From assembly GCF_007997385.1 (NCBI RefSeq), contig NZ_VOSC01000019.1:503-64502 (forward strand): a stretch of 64,000 nt of DNA, given 5' to 3'. Source of the stretch: Seonamhaeicola algicola (GTDB lineage Bacteria > Bacteroidota > Bacteroidia > Flavobacteriales > Flavobacteriaceae). Each line of letters opens with the position of its first letter. Within the stretch, counting starts at the first letter, position 1. Position numbers and translations under genes: made by a program. Positions 54,540 through 63,335 of this stretch are shown one piece after another. Under the pieces are notes generated by a model. The model searched no databases and had not been told where the DNA came from. It saw only the letters and a program-made list of their open reading frames with translations.

Positions 54540-55094
54540 AGTTTCATTACTTAGTAATAAGGCTTCTTTAATAGATAGTTTCTTACCATTATTAGTAGCT
54601 ACAATAAATGCATCTTTAAAACCAAGTTTAATTAAATCTTCTTTTAAAGATAGTGCTTCATTATAATGCATAAAATTTCCAACAGCATATTTGTAATTAT
54701 TATTAACTATACTTTTGGTTATAACGCCTGTTTTATGTTCTTCAATAGCTTTAATATTAAACTTTTCAAATGCACCTATTTGCACACTATATATTAAGCC
54801 TTTGTTTATGTTTGTACTAAATACAGTATTAACAATTTCTGGTTGTTTAGTAATTGTTGTTTCATGGTTTACAACCTGTACATTATTATTATAATTATAA
54901 AAATAATAGAGAGTGTAAAGCAAACCAAAAAGTAAAAAAACAGCAAGTATAATTAGTATTTTATTAAAAAAATAAACACTTTGTAACTTACTCGTTTTAT
55001 TTTTTATTTCTTCGGAAGCCAAATCTAAATCTTTCTCTCCTTTTTCTATTAATTTATGTAAGTTAACTAAGTTGTTTTCTTCAATAAATGGCAT
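54531..55094 (-). CDS. SPOR-domain membrane protein
   Basis: A 187-residue protein with a cytoplasmic N-terminal helix (about residues 1-42, Glu/Lys-rich), one transmembrane segment (about 45-68) and a C-terminal periplasmic part ending in a SPOR-type domain (about 102-182; IYSVQIGAFEKFNIKAIEEH, YKYAVGNFMHYNEALSLKEDL, KLGFKDAFIV). SPOR domains bind peptidoglycan stripped of stem peptides at division sites. The single-span topology is like FtsN or DamX, though shorter. No cell-division gene is adjacent. It has the best-spaced minus-strand promoter in the window (55162-55191). Confidence 0.87.
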   Translation of the reverse strand: MPFIEENNLVNLHKLIEKGEKDLDLASEEIKNKTSKLQSVYFFNKILIILAVFLLFGLLYTLYYFYNYNNNVQVVNHETTITKQPEIVNTVFSTNINKGLIYSVQIGAFEKFNIKAIEEHKTGVITKSIVNNNYKYAVGNFMHYNEALSLKEDLIKLGFKDAFIVATNNGKKLSIKEALLLSNETIH

Positions 55095-55161
55095 ATTTAG
55101 CTAAAGGTTTTGTATTAATATATTCTTAAAAAGAAACTTGTTAGGGAAGTTCTGCTTCAAA

Positions 55162-55191
55162 CAAATATAAGATTTTCAAGTTTTTTTTCAA
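55162..55191 (-). promoter_or_regulatory. Bacteroidota-type promoter for the SPOR gene
   Basis: Read on the minus strand, TTG (55189-55191) is followed after 19 nt by TATATTTG (55162-55169). This matches the TTG-N19-TAnnTTTG consensus exactly. It lies 68 bp before the start at 55094. Confidence 0.75.
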
Positions 55192-55211
55192 ATTAGTTTA
55201 ATTAATAAAAA

Positions 55212-55232
55212 AAGCCTCAAAAAATGAGGCTT
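55212..55232 (-). terminator. Intrinsic terminator of the TlpA-like gene
   Basis: AAGCCTCA (55212-55219) pairs perfectly with TGAGGCTT (55225-55232) around a 5-nt loop, and on the minus strand runs into a T-run. It lies 26 bp past the stop of the lipoprotein at 55258. Confidence 0.85.
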
Positions 55233-55257
55233 AATTTTATATTTTAATATTGAAATT

Positions 55258-56307
55258 TTAAATATTTAATTCGTTAAAAAGTTCAATAAGTTTAGGGCTT
55301 GATGGTCTTGGAGCATCGGCATCAACAACATTACCATCAGGGTCAATAATTATAAACCTAGGAATACCCATAATTTTATAACCTTGCACAAATTCTGATC
55401 TCCAAGCATTATCGGCTAGTAATTGCACACCTCCCATGTTTTTATCGGCTATCATTTTTTTCCAACCATCTTTAGCAGCTGCTAAACGAGCTTCGGGTGT
55501 ATCACCTTTATAACCACGACCCTCATCAACAGAAATACTTACAAATTCAATATTTTTATCATGATACTTTGCTTCAACTTCTTTTAAGAACGGAATTTCG
55601 CGTGTACATGGTCCGCACCAAGTTGCCCAAATATCAATGTAAAGGTATTTTCCTTTTAAATCGCTTAACGATGTAGTACCACCTTTAGCGTTTTCATAAT
55701 TTGTGAAATTTGGAGATGGTTTCCCTATTAAATCATCATACTGACTTGCCATGGCTTTTTGTTGCTTGTAGGCAGTAAGTAAACCTTCTTCCATTTTACT
55801 TAAATTTAAGGCTTCATTGGCTTGAATTGTAGAATCTAAACCTTTAGAGTTTTCTAATAATTCGGCAAACTGCTTTTGAACTTCAGATACTTTGGTTTTA
55901 AAAGCGTCTTCTTCTAAGTCTAACAAATCGGCAGTTAATGCGGTTTCTTGTAAAAGTGCTTTTTTTGCTAAATATGAACTTGTTTCTGCACCTTCTCCAG
56001 AAAAACTGATACTTTCATCAAATTCATCTGTATTTAAAGTCATTTTAATGTCTACACCATTTTTTAAGAATAAATATGTAGATTCTTTTCCATCAAACAT
56101 ATTGTAAACACCAGCTTCTACTTTTAGCGTATCTTTAAAAGTACCATCAGGATTAACATGAATAGTTTTAGTGAAATTTCTAGATCTAATTAATAGCGAG
56201 TCACTATTTTTATTAGTTATTTTACCCGAAAGTGTTGCGTAATCTTTAGGTTCTTGTTTGCAAGCAAAAGCAAAAACAGCTAAAGTAATTAATAAAATTT
56301 TCTTCAT
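55258..56307 (-). CDS. TlpA-family thioredoxin lipoprotein with DUF4369-like N-terminus
   Basis: A 349-residue lipoprotein: the signal ends FAFAC with the acylated Cys16. An N-terminal DUF4369-like beta domain (about 22-120) is followed by a helical linker (about 130-195). The C-terminal thioredoxin fold has active-site WCGPC at residues 230-234 and cis-Pro in GIPRFIIID. The enzyme probably acts as a disulfide reductase or resolvase in the periplasm. This domain order is common in Bacteroidota. A TATTTTTG box lies at 56329-56336. Confidence 0.95.
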   Translation of the reverse strand: MKKILLITLAVFAFACKQEPKDYATLSGKITNKNSDSLLIRSRNFTKTIHVNPDGTFKDTLKVEAGVYNMFDGKESTYLFLKNGVDIKMTLNTDEFDESISFSGEGAETSSYLAKKALLQETALTADLLDLEEDAFKTKVSEVQKQFAELLENSKGLDSTIQANEALNLSKMEEGLLTAYKQQKAMASQYDDLIGKPSPNFTNYENAKGGTTSLSDLKGKYLYIDIWATWCGPCTREIPFLKEVEAKYHDKNIEFVSISVDEGRGYKGDTPEARLAAAKDGWKKMIADKNMGGVQLLADNAWRSEFVQGYKIMGIPRFIIIDPDGNVVDADAPRPSSPKLIELFNELNI

Positions 56308-56328
56308 TATTTATTTAAATTTTCAACT

Positions 56329-56336
56329 CAAAAATA
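56329..56336 (-). promoter_or_regulatory. Candidate -7 box for the TlpA-like lipoprotein gene
   Basis: CAAAAATA on the plus strand reads TATTTTTG on the minus strand, 22 bp before the start. Confidence 0.4.
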
Positions 56337-56390
56337 CACAATTAGTTATGGCTGCTGTAAATTTTTCAATTTAATTAACAGTTATAATGT

Positions 56391-57245
56391 TTACAATTTA
56401 TGAATTAAGGTGTTGTAATCTACTTTATTAGGTATAATATTTAATTTTAGTAGTTTGTTTTGTACGTTTTCAATAGTTTTTTTATCAATAACTTCTTGAG
56501 ACCACTCGGTTAAAGTGAGCCATTCCTGTACGTCTTCCAGTTTTTGTTCATAGCGGTTTGCAATGGTTTTATCAATACTTGGAATATCTTTAAAATCGGC
56601 TGTGGTGTTGTTTATAATATCTAGAATTGTTTTGAGTTCAGTTTCATTATTTTCAATAAACTCTTCTCTAACAGCAATAACAAAACATGGCCATGGAGAT
56701 GGGCAGTTACCAACGCTTCTAAAAGTACCATTGTCTACCAAAGGTTTGGTTGTAAATTTTTCCCAAAGAAAATAATCAGCTACTTCATTTGTTAAGCCTT
56801 CAACAGCGCCATCTAAGTTTTTTATAACTTCAAAATTTAAATCATTATCTAAATTCCATTGGTTATTTTCAGCATTAATATACGCCATTAAATGTGAACC
56901 AGATCCGTATCTGCTAATAGCTGCTTTTGTACCTTTTAAATCATTTATAGTTTTATAATTTGATTTTGCCGCTACATGAATACCCCAAATTAATGGTGTT
57001 TGTACAAAGGTTTGCACAATTTTGCTTGGGTTTCCGGCAATAATATCTTTTACTATGCCTTCAGTTAAAATAACAGCTATATCAATATCTTTATTTCTTA
57101 AAGCTTTACACATGGCGCCTGTACCGCCGTAATAATCATGCCATCGTAAATTAATACCTTCATTTTTATATTCACCATCTTTTAGCGTTAAATACCAAGC
57201 CAAATTAAAATGCTCTGGTACACCGCCAATATTTACCTGTTTCAT
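56391..57245 (-). CDS. Cytosolic solute-binding-fold (NMT1/SsuA-like) protein
   Basis: A 284-residue protein with the type II periplasmic-binding fold of NMT1/SsuA/THI5-like proteins: VNIGGVPEHFNLAWYLTLKDG, GINLRWHDYYGGTGAMCKAL, DIAVILTEGIVKDI, LKGTKAAISRYGSGSHLMAY. There is no signal peptide and no ABC transporter gene nearby, so a transport role is doubtful. Cytosolic relatives with this fold are enzymes: THI5 makes a thiamine precursor, MqnA and MqnD act in menaquinone synthesis. The THI5 CCCFC motif is absent; the corresponding stretch may be NCPSPWPCFVI. It starts 3 bp after the nucleoside phosphorylase gene. Function unknown. Confidence 0.85.
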   Translation of the reverse strand: MKQVNIGGVPEHFNLAWYLTLKDGEYKNEGINLRWHDYYGGTGAMCKALRNKDIDIAVILTEGIVKDIIAGNPSKIVQTFVQTPLIWGIHVAAKSNYKTINDLKGTKAAISRYGSGSHLMAYINAENNQWNLDNDLNFEVIKNLDGAVEGLTNEVADYFLWEKFTTKPLVDNGTFRSVGNCPSPWPCFVIAVREEFIENNETELKTILDIINNTTADFKDIPSIDKTIANRYEQKLEDVQEWLTLTEWSQEVIDKKTIENVQNKLLKLNIIPNKVDYNTLIHKL

Positions 57246-57248
57246 TAA

Positions 57249-58118
57249 CTATTCTACTATTTTATTAAGGGTATATGTTATTAAATTTTCAACAGTTTTA
57301 TATGGGTTTTTACTAAAATTTCCAGTAGCTCTATTTGCTATAATAGCATTCATAGACACCGCATTATGCCCTAAAAGTTTACTAAGGCCATATATAGCCG
57401 ATGTTTCCATTTCTAAGTTGGTAACGCGTAGACCATTGTAGTTAAAACTATCTATTTTATTGTTTAATTGCGCATCTTGTAAAGGCAACCTTAACACGCG
57501 GCCTTGTGGTGCATAAAAACCACCAGCAGTTGCTGTAACACCTAAAAAGGTTTGATTACTTTTTATTTTATTTTGAAGCGCCTCACTATTTTTAATAACA
57601 ATAGGTTTAGCCTTATTTGCGCTCCAGTTAGTTTGGTTTATAAAAGCGTTTTCAATATCTGGATGGCTAATATTTTCTATTTGATAACTGTGGAGCATAC
57701 CGTTTAAGTCTAGAGCATATTCACTTAGTACAAAAGTATCAACAGGAATATCTTTTTGTAAAGAACCTGATGTGCCAATTCTAATAATATTGAGACTTAC
57801 AAGTGATTCTTTGGGTTGCCTAGTTTTTAAATTTATGTTTACAAGCGCATCTAATTCATTTAAAACAATATCAATATTATCAGGGCCAATACCTGTAGAA
57901 ATAACCGATATTCGTTTACCTTTGTATATGCCTGTTTGTGTTTTAAACTCTCGTTTTTGAGTTTCAAAATCTACTGTATCAAAATGTTTTGTTACTTTTT
58001 CAACTCTATTTTGGTCACCAACAAAAATAATGGTGTCTCCTATATTTTCTGGTTTTAAATTTAAATGATAAACACTACCATCTGGATTTAAAATTAGTTC
58101 AGATTCTTTTATTGCCAT
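57249..58118 (-). CDS. Nucleoside phosphorylase (PNP/UDP family 1)
   Basis: A 289-residue phosphorylase of the uridine/purine nucleoside phosphorylase family (NP-I): phosphate-site GDQNRVEKVTKHFD, VISTGIGPDNIDIVLNEL, IRIGTSGSLQKDI, and the nucleoside-site NLEMETSAIYGLSKLLGHNAVS. It cleaves nucleosides with phosphate to a base and sugar-1-phosphate. The base preference cannot be read from the sequence. It lies between the SUI1-like gene (6 bp) and the solute-binding-fold gene (3 bp) in one unit. Confidence 0.92.
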   Translation of the reverse strand: MAIKESELILNPDGSVYHLNLKPENIGDTIIFVGDQNRVEKVTKHFDTVDFETQKREFKTQTGIYKGKRISVISTGIGPDNIDIVLNELDALVNINLKTRQPKESLVSLNIIRIGTSGSLQKDIPVDTFVLSEYALDLNGMLHSYQIENISHPDIENAFINQTNWSANKAKPIVIKNSEALQNKIKSNQTFLGVTATAGGFYAPQGRVLRLPLQDAQLNNKIDSFNYNGLRVTNLEMETSAIYGLSKLLGHNAVSMNAIIANRATGNFSKNPYKTVENLITYTLNKIVE

Positions 58119-58124
58119 AGTTTT

Positions 58125-58457
58125 TTAACCGCCAACGCGTTTTACTTTAAAACCTTTATTTTTTAAAATAGTCATTATTTTATCTCTGTAATCACCTTGA
58201 ATAATAATTTTATCATCTTTAAAGCTTCCGCCAACACTCAAGGCTTTTTTTATGTCTTTTGCTAATATTTTAAAATCTTCAGTAGCGCCGGTATAACCTT
58301 CTAAAATAGTAATAGGTTTGCCTTTACGTTTTTCATATTTACATATAATGGGGTCGTCTTGCATCCAAATATTATCGGTATCATTACCCGTTTCATCAAC
58401 TGGTTCTTCAGAAACATGATCTGGAAATAAGTTTTTTAACTGGTCTTGTAAATCCAT
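58125..58457 (-). CDS. SUI1/eIF1-like translation factor (YciH type)
   Basis: A 110-residue protein whose C-terminal about 70 residues form the SUI1 domain: CKYEKRKGKPITILEGYTG, LAKDIKKALSVGGSFKDDKIIIQGDYRDKIMTILKNKGF. The N-terminal 35 residues are acidic (EEPVDETGNDTD). E. coli YciH can influence start-site selection in vitro. First gene of the three-gene unit, with no clear promoter box upstream. Confidence 0.93.
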   Translation of the reverse strand: MDLQDQLKNLFPDHVSEEPVDETGNDTDNIWMQDDPIICKYEKRKGKPITILEGYTGATEDFKILAKDIKKALSVGGSFKDDKIIIQGDYRDKIMTILKNKGFKVKRVGG

Positions 58458-58571
58458 TTTTACTACTCGAAATTTTCCTCAGATAAAATAAATTATAACT
58501 GAATGTTTTGAGTTATTATTTAAAATTAGTTTTCGTTTTTTCACCTTCTTTAAAACAAGGTATGGTTTTTT

Positions 58572-59522
58572 CTATTTTTTTATTAAGCCTAATTCAATTA
58601 AGCGTTCGGTTAAAAATTCGCCAGCAGTAATATCATCAAACTGTTTCGGGTTATTTTCATCAATACATTGTTCTAAAACATCTAGTTTCATATCACTTAT
58701 TGGATGCATAAAAAATGGGATAGAGTAGCGCGAAGTTCCCCAAAGCTCTTTTGGCGGATTTACAACACGGTGAATGGTAGATTTTAATTTATTATTGGTG
58801 TGCCTTGATAGCATATCGCCAACATTAATCATTAACTCATCAGGTTGAGCAATAGCGTCAATCCATTCTCCTTTATGATTTTGAACCTGTAAACCCTTTC
58901 CTTGGGCGCCCATTAAAAGGGTTATTAAATTAATATCACCATGAGCAGCAGCTCTAACAGCTTCTTTAGGTTCTACTGTTATTGGCGGATAATGAATAGG
59001 CCTTAAAATAGAGTTTCCGTTGTGTATGTAATTATCAAAGTATGTTTCTTCTAACCCTAAATGAAGTGCTAAAGCCCTAAGTACATATTTTGCTGTTTTT
59101 TCAAGCATTTGGTATGTTTCTTTACCAACTTTGTTAAATTCGGGCAATTCTTCAACAATAACATTATCAGGATATTCTGCTTTCAATGCATCATTATCAT
59201 CAACATATTGACCAAAGTGCCAAAACTCTTTTAAATCGCCTTCTTTTTTACCTTTTGCACTTTCTTTTCCAAATGACACATAACCTCTTTGGCCACCAAT
59301 ACCCGGTATTTCGTATTTCTGTTTAGTTTCTATGGGTAAATCAAAAAAGTTTTTTACTTCGGTATATAATCTTTCAACCAATGCATCATCTAAAAAATGC
59401 CCTTTTAAGGCTACAAAACCTATATCTTCGTACGCTTTTCCTATGGCATTTACAAAGCTTTGCTTTTTTTCAGGATTATTAGAAATAAAATCTTCTAAAT
59501 TAACACTTGGTATACTATTCAT
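58572..59522 (-). CDS. 2-oxoglutarate/Fe(II) oxygenase of the isopenicillin N synthase-like family
   Basis: A 316-residue oxygenase with the N-terminal DIOX_N region (FVNAIGKAYEDIGFVALKGH, ETKQKYEIPGIGGQRGYVSFG) and the iron ligands HxD in AAHGDINLITLL and His in STIHRVVNPP. RYSIPFF holds the 2-oxoglutarate-binding Arg and Ser. The substrate is unknown. In Bacteroidota a copy is common as a lone housekeeping-type gene, so I would not infer antibiotic synthesis. A TACATTTG box at 59549-59556 lies 27 bp before the start. Confidence 0.92.
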   Translation of the reverse strand: MNSIPSVNLEDFISNNPEKKQSFVNAIGKAYEDIGFVALKGHFLDDALVERLYTEVKNFFDLPIETKQKYEIPGIGGQRGYVSFGKESAKGKKEGDLKEFWHFGQYVDDNDALKAEYPDNVIVEELPEFNKVGKETYQMLEKTAKYVLRALALHLGLEETYFDNYIHNGNSILRPIHYPPITVEPKEAVRAAAHGDINLITLLMGAQGKGLQVQNHKGEWIDAIAQPDELMINVGDMLSRHTNNKLKSTIHRVVNPPKELWGTSRYSIPFFMHPISDMKLDVLEQCIDENNPKQFDDITAGEFLTERLIELGLIKK

Positions 59523-59548
59523 GTTATTTTTTTTAATTGTGATTACTA

Positions 59549-59556
59549 CAAATGTA
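59549..59556 (-). promoter_or_regulatory. Candidate -7 box for the 2OG oxygenase gene
   Basis: CAAATGTA on the plus strand reads TACATTTG on the minus strand, 27 bp before the start at 59522. Confidence 0.45.
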
Positions 59557-59625
59557 CAAAAACATTACAAGTTTAATGCTTGTTTATTTTAACTTAAATT
59601 TGTGGTTAAAGCTTGCTTTTTATGG

Positions 59626-59633
59626 TATATTTG
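59626..59633 (+). promoter_or_regulatory. Candidate -7 box for the E1 dehydrogenase gene
   Basis: TATATTTG matches TAnnTTTG, 19 bp before the ATG at 59653. The nearest TTG (59600-59602) is 23 nt upstream, slightly long for -33 spacing. Confidence 0.5.
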
Positions 59634-59652
59634 ATTTGTAATTTCTCAAATT

Positions 59653-61653
59653 ATGAGCATTAATTTTGCTAAAAAGCCCTTGATTTATAATAACGATTTA
59701 AAAACTAAAAAGTTAATAAATCTTTATGTAAACATGTTAAAACCACGCATGATTGAAGAACGTATGTTACTACTGCTTAGACAAGGAAAAATAAGCAAGT
59801 GGTTTTCAGGCATTGGGCAAGAAGCAATTGCTGTAGGTGTTACGTTAGCATTAAAAAAGGATGAGTATATTTTACCAATGCACCGTAATTTAGGCGTTTT
59901 TACTACCAGAAACTTACCGTTAAGTAAATTATTTGCGCAGTGGTTTGGAAAAGCATCTGGCTTTACTAAGGGTAGAGACAGATCATTTCATTTTGGCACA
60001 CAAGCTTATAAAATTATTGGTATGATATCACATTTGGGTCCGCAATTAGGCATAGCCGATGGTATTGCACTTGCCAGCAAATTAAAAAACAAAAACACAG
60101 TAACCGCTGTTTTTACTGGTGAAGGTGGTACTAGCGAGGGCGATTTTCATGAGGCTTTAAATGTGGCATCTGTATGGCAGTTACCCGTATTATTTTGTAT
60201 TGAGAATAATGGTTACGGGCTTTCAACGCCTACATCAGAACAATATAATTGTGAGCATTTAGCCGATAGAGGTTTAGGATATGGTATGGAAGCACATATT
60301 ATTGACGGCAATAATATCATTGAAGTTTACACTAAAATTAAAAAGATAGCCAAAAGTATGCGTGAAAATCCGCGACCGGTTTTAGTTGAATTTAAAACCT
60401 TTAGAATGCGCGGACATGAAGAGGCTAGTGGCACTAAGTATGTTCCGGAAGCACTTTTAAAAACTTGGGCAAAAAAAGATCCGTTAAAAAATTATGAACA
60501 GTTTTTAAAAAATAAAAATATTATAACCGATGCATTTGAAGCTAATATTAAAGCTGAAATTGATGCAGAAATTAAACATAATTTAGATTTAGCTTTTACT
60601 GAAAACAATGTTGTTTTTAATGAAAGTAATGAATTAAATGATGTGTTTAAATATTTTGATTTTCATGAATTTAACCCAAAAACAGAAGAGAAAGAGCTAA
60701 GGTTTGTTGATGCCATTTCTGAAGGGTTAAAACAAAGTATGCAACAGCATAAATATTTAGTTATTTTAGGGCAAGATATTGCCGAATACGGAGGCGTTTT
60801 TAAGGTAACCGAAGGTTTTGTTAATCAATTTGGTAAAGAACGTATTAAAAACACACCTATTTGCGAATCTGCAATTATTGAAACCGCTATGGGATTATCA
60901 ATTGCAGGTATGAAGGCAGTTGTAGAACTTCAATTTGCAGATTTTATTAGTTCAGGTTTTAATCCTGTAGTAAATTATTTAGCAAAATCACACTACCGTT
61001 GGCAACAAAATGCGGATGTAGTTTTAAGAATGCCATGTGGTGCCGATGTAGGTGCAGGTCCTTTTCATTCACAAACCAATGAAGCGTGGTTTACAAAAAC
61101 ACCTGGTTTAAAAGTGGTGTATCCTGCATTTCCTTATGATGCCAAGGGTTTGTTAAACACAGCTATTAATGACCCCAATCCGGTGTTGTTTTTTGAGCAC
61201 AAAGCATTATACCGTAGCGTTAGGCAGCTTGTACCTACAAATTATTACACCATTCCTTTTGGTAGCGCATCGGTAATTAAAAAAGGCACTCAAGTTACTG
61301 TTATATCATATGGAGCCGCCGTTCATTGGGCGTTAGAAACACTAACTAAAAACCCAGACATATCAGCCGATGTGATTGATTTACGCACACTTCAACCACT
61401 AGATACTGAAACCATTTTTAATTCTGTAAAAAAAACAGGTCGTGCCATTATATTGCAAGAAGACTCGCTTTTTGGTGGTGTTGCCAGTGATGTTTCAGCA
61501 TTGATAACAGAAAATTGCTTTGAATATTTAGATGCGCCCATACTACGCGTAGCCAGTATTAATACGCCCATTCCGTTTGCAAAACCTTTAGAAGATGGCT
61601 ATTTGCCCAAAAACCGATTTGAAATTGCATTAAAGAAACTTATTAATTATTAA
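59653..61653 (+). CDS. Fused alpha/beta E1 component of a branched-chain-type 2-oxoacid dehydrogenase
   Basis: A 666-residue single chain joining the alpha and beta subunits of a thiamine-diphosphate-dependent E1. The alpha part (residues about 1-320) has GEGGTSEGDFHEALNVASVW and the ENNGYGLSTP loop for TPP/Mg binding; the beta part (about 345-660) has LGQDIAEYGGVFKVTEGF, CESAIIETAMGLSIAGMKAV and HSQTNEAWFTKTPGLKVVYP. E1 decarboxylates the 2-oxoacid and loads the lipoyl group of E2. The branched-chain type is preferred over pyruvate by resemblance. No E2 or E3 gene is adjacent. The next gene starts 1 nt downstream. Confidence 0.93.
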   Translation: MSINFAKKPLIYNNDLKTKKLINLYVNMLKPRMIEERMLLLLRQGKISKWFSGIGQEAIAVGVTLALKKDEYILPMHRNLGVFTTRNLPLSKLFAQWFGKASGFTKGRDRSFHFGTQAYKIIGMISHLGPQLGIADGIALASKLKNKNTVTAVFTGEGGTSEGDFHEALNVASVWQLPVLFCIENNGYGLSTPTSEQYNCEHLADRGLGYGMEAHIIDGNNIIEVYTKIKKIAKSMRENPRPVLVEFKTFRMRGHEEASGTKYVPEALLKTWAKKDPLKNYEQFLKNKNIITDAFEANIKAEIDAEIKHNLDLAFTENNVVFNESNELNDVFKYFDFHEFNPKTEEKELRFVDAISEGLKQSMQQHKYLVILGQDIAEYGGVFKVTEGFVNQFGKERIKNTPICESAIIETAMGLSIAGMKAVVELQFADFISSGFNPVVNYLAKSHYRWQQNADVVLRMPCGADVGAGPFHSQTNEAWFTKTPGLKVVYPAFPYDAKGLLNTAINDPNPVLFFEHKALYRSVRQLVPTNYYTIPFGSASVIKKGTQVTVISYGAAVHWALETLTKNPDISADVIDLRTLQPLDTETIFNSVKKTGRAIILQEDSLFGGVASDVSALITENCFEYLDAPILRVASINTPIPFAKPLEDGYLPKNRFEIALKKLINY

Positions 61654-61654
61654 A

Positions 61655-62530
61655 ATGAACACTTATTTAGAGGCTTTTTACAATGCTTTTATAAATTCTG
61701 CTACTTGGACGTGGAATTCAATAACTTTTAACACACCAATACATCAAAATTATTTTTGGGGTTTAATTATTATTTCTTTAGTTGTTTGGTTTTTAGAAAT
61801 TGTATTTCCTTGGCGTAAAGAACAATCTATTTTCAGAAAAGATTTTTGGTTAGATGCCAGCTACATGTTTTTTAATTTTTTCATTTTCACAATAATTATT
61901 AGTGGATTTTATAATGTTTTAGAATTGTTTTTTGAAAGCTTTGGCTTAACAATAACATCATTTCAACTAATAAATTTAAAGCATTTACCCGTATGGTTAG
62001 AGTTGGTGGTGTTTTTTGTATTATTAGATTTTGTACAATGGTTTACGCACGTTATGCTGCATAGGTTTGAGTTTTTATGGCAATTTCACAAAGTACATCA
62101 TTCAGTAAAACAAATGGGGTTTGCAGCACATTTGCGCTACCATTGGATGGAAAATATACTATACAAACCGTTAAAACTATTAGCGGTTATGCTTATAGGT
62201 GGTTTTGAGCCTGAGCAAGCTTTTATTGTACATTTTGCAGCAATAACTATTGGGCATTTAAACCATGCCAACATTAAATTATCATACGGCCCATTAAAAT
62301 ATATTTTTAATAACCCTGTAATGCATTTGTATCACCATGCCTATACACTGCCAAAAAAACATAAACATGGTGTTAATTATGGGATTAGCTTAAGTATTTG
62401 GGATTATATTTTTAATACCAATTACATACCTGAAGCTAGTGGTAAAATTACCTTAGGTTACAGTGGAGATAGTAAAATGCCTAAAAACTTCTTCAGGCAA
62501 TTAGTTTTTGGATTAAAAAAACAAAGTTAA
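61655..62530 (+). CDS. Sterol desaturase/fatty acid hydroxylase family membrane protein
   Basis: A 291-residue integral membrane diiron enzyme with about four hydrophobic segments. The eight-His signature is clear: HVMLHRFEFLWQFHKVHHSV (HxxxH and HxxHH), HLNHAN, and HLYHHAYTLPKKHKHG near the C-terminus. The substrate, whether fatty acid, sterol-like lipid or carotenoid, is not evident. The start is 1 nt after the E1 stop, so the two genes are co-transcribed. A link to branched-chain lipid synthesis is possible, since branched-chain oxoacids feed iso-fatty acids, but this is inference only. Confidence 0.9.
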   Translation: MNTYLEAFYNAFINSATWTWNSITFNTPIHQNYFWGLIIISLVVWFLEIVFPWRKEQSIFRKDFWLDASYMFFNFFIFTIIISGFYNVLELFFESFGLTITSFQLINLKHLPVWLELVVFFVLLDFVQWFTHVMLHRFEFLWQFHKVHHSVKQMGFAAHLRYHWMENILYKPLKLLAVMLIGGFEPEQAFIVHFAAITIGHLNHANIKLSYGPLKYIFNNPVMHLYHHAYTLPKKHKHGVNYGISLSIWDYIFNTNYIPEASGKITLGYSGDSKMPKNFFRQLVFGLKKQS

Positions 62531-62612
62531 TTATTTAATTCTGAAGAAAATTTAGGAATAGTTTTTGTGTTAAAAGAAGCTAAAAAGAATTTTAATTTCT
62601 AATAATATAAAA

Positions 62613-62620
62613 TATATTTG
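62613..62620 (+). promoter_or_regulatory. Candidate -7 box for the 228-residue secreted protein
   Basis: TATATTTG matches TAnnTTTG, 20 bp before the ATG at 62641. Confidence 0.45.
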
Positions 62621-62640
62621 AAAAAGTAATATAGTATTAC

Positions 62641-63327
62641 ATGATTAAAGCACAACATTTTTACTATTTAGTTATTGCATTTTTGCTATTTTCTGTATCA
62701 ATACAAGCTCAAATTGATTCAAAGAAAAAATCATTTGCAATACCTGCTGTTGAAACAAAAAAAGATTCGTTAGATGCTTCACCATTAACACCTTCAAAAA
62801 AAATAGATAATAAGTCTAATCCGTTTACAGGATTATCTGCACCAAAACCTGTTCAAAATTTAAAAATGCCAAAAAAAGAACTATCAATGTTTAGTGAAGA
62901 TTTTGGAGATCCTGGAGAATTGTATACAAATCGCCTAAAAAAACACGAAAATACCATAAAGCAACAAGAAGGTTTAGGTACAAAAGGTAGTAAGATTGAT
63001 GTTTTTTTTGGTGATCATAAAACAACTTCAAAAGTTGTAAGAGTAATGTATAGAGATTATGGTTTAGAAGATGGTGATTTAGTACGTGTTACCGTAAATG
63101 GTGAAATTATAGTTTACAGAGCTGGTTTATCAAACGCTTTTAGTGGTTTTAAAATTGAATTAAAGCCAGGTGTAAATACTATAGAGTTTTTAGCTTTAGA
63201 TGAAGGTTACGCATTACCCAACACTGCACATTTTAGAATTGTAGATGAGAACAACAAGGTCATAGCGTCAGATTTGTGGGCGTTATCAATTAATGTAAAA
63301 GGAACCGTTAATATTATAAAAGAATAG
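62641..63327 (+). CDS. Secreted protein, unknown function
   Basis: A 228-residue protein with a signal peptide (residues 1-24, ending IQAQ), a disordered Lys/Ser/Pro-rich stretch (about 25-100) and a compact C-terminal beta domain (about 117-226). The latter has SKIDVFFGDHKT, YGLEDGDLVRVTVNGE, KPGVNTIEFLALDEG and RIVDENNKVI, with the even spacing of a beta-sandwich. I see no lipobox, catalytic residues or sorting domain. The family appears typical of Bacteroidota but I cannot name it. It ends 8 bp from the convergent aldo/keto reductase gene. Confidence 0.8.
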   Translation: MIKAQHFYYLVIAFLLFSVSIQAQIDSKKKSFAIPAVETKKDSLDASPLTPSKKIDNKSNPFTGLSAPKPVQNLKMPKKELSMFSEDFGDPGELYTNRLKKHENTIKQQEGLGTKGSKIDVFFGDHKTTSKVVRVMYRDYGLEDGDLVRVTVNGEIIVYRAGLSNAFSGFKIELKPGVNTIEFLALDEGYALPNTAHFRIVDENNKVIASDLWALSINVKGTVNIIKE

Positions 63328-63335
63328 TTGATGTT

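Noticed and set aside
58572-59522. Antibiotic synthesis gene (isopenicillin N synthase)
   Set aside because: The family name is broad; no peptide synthetase or related gene is nearby.
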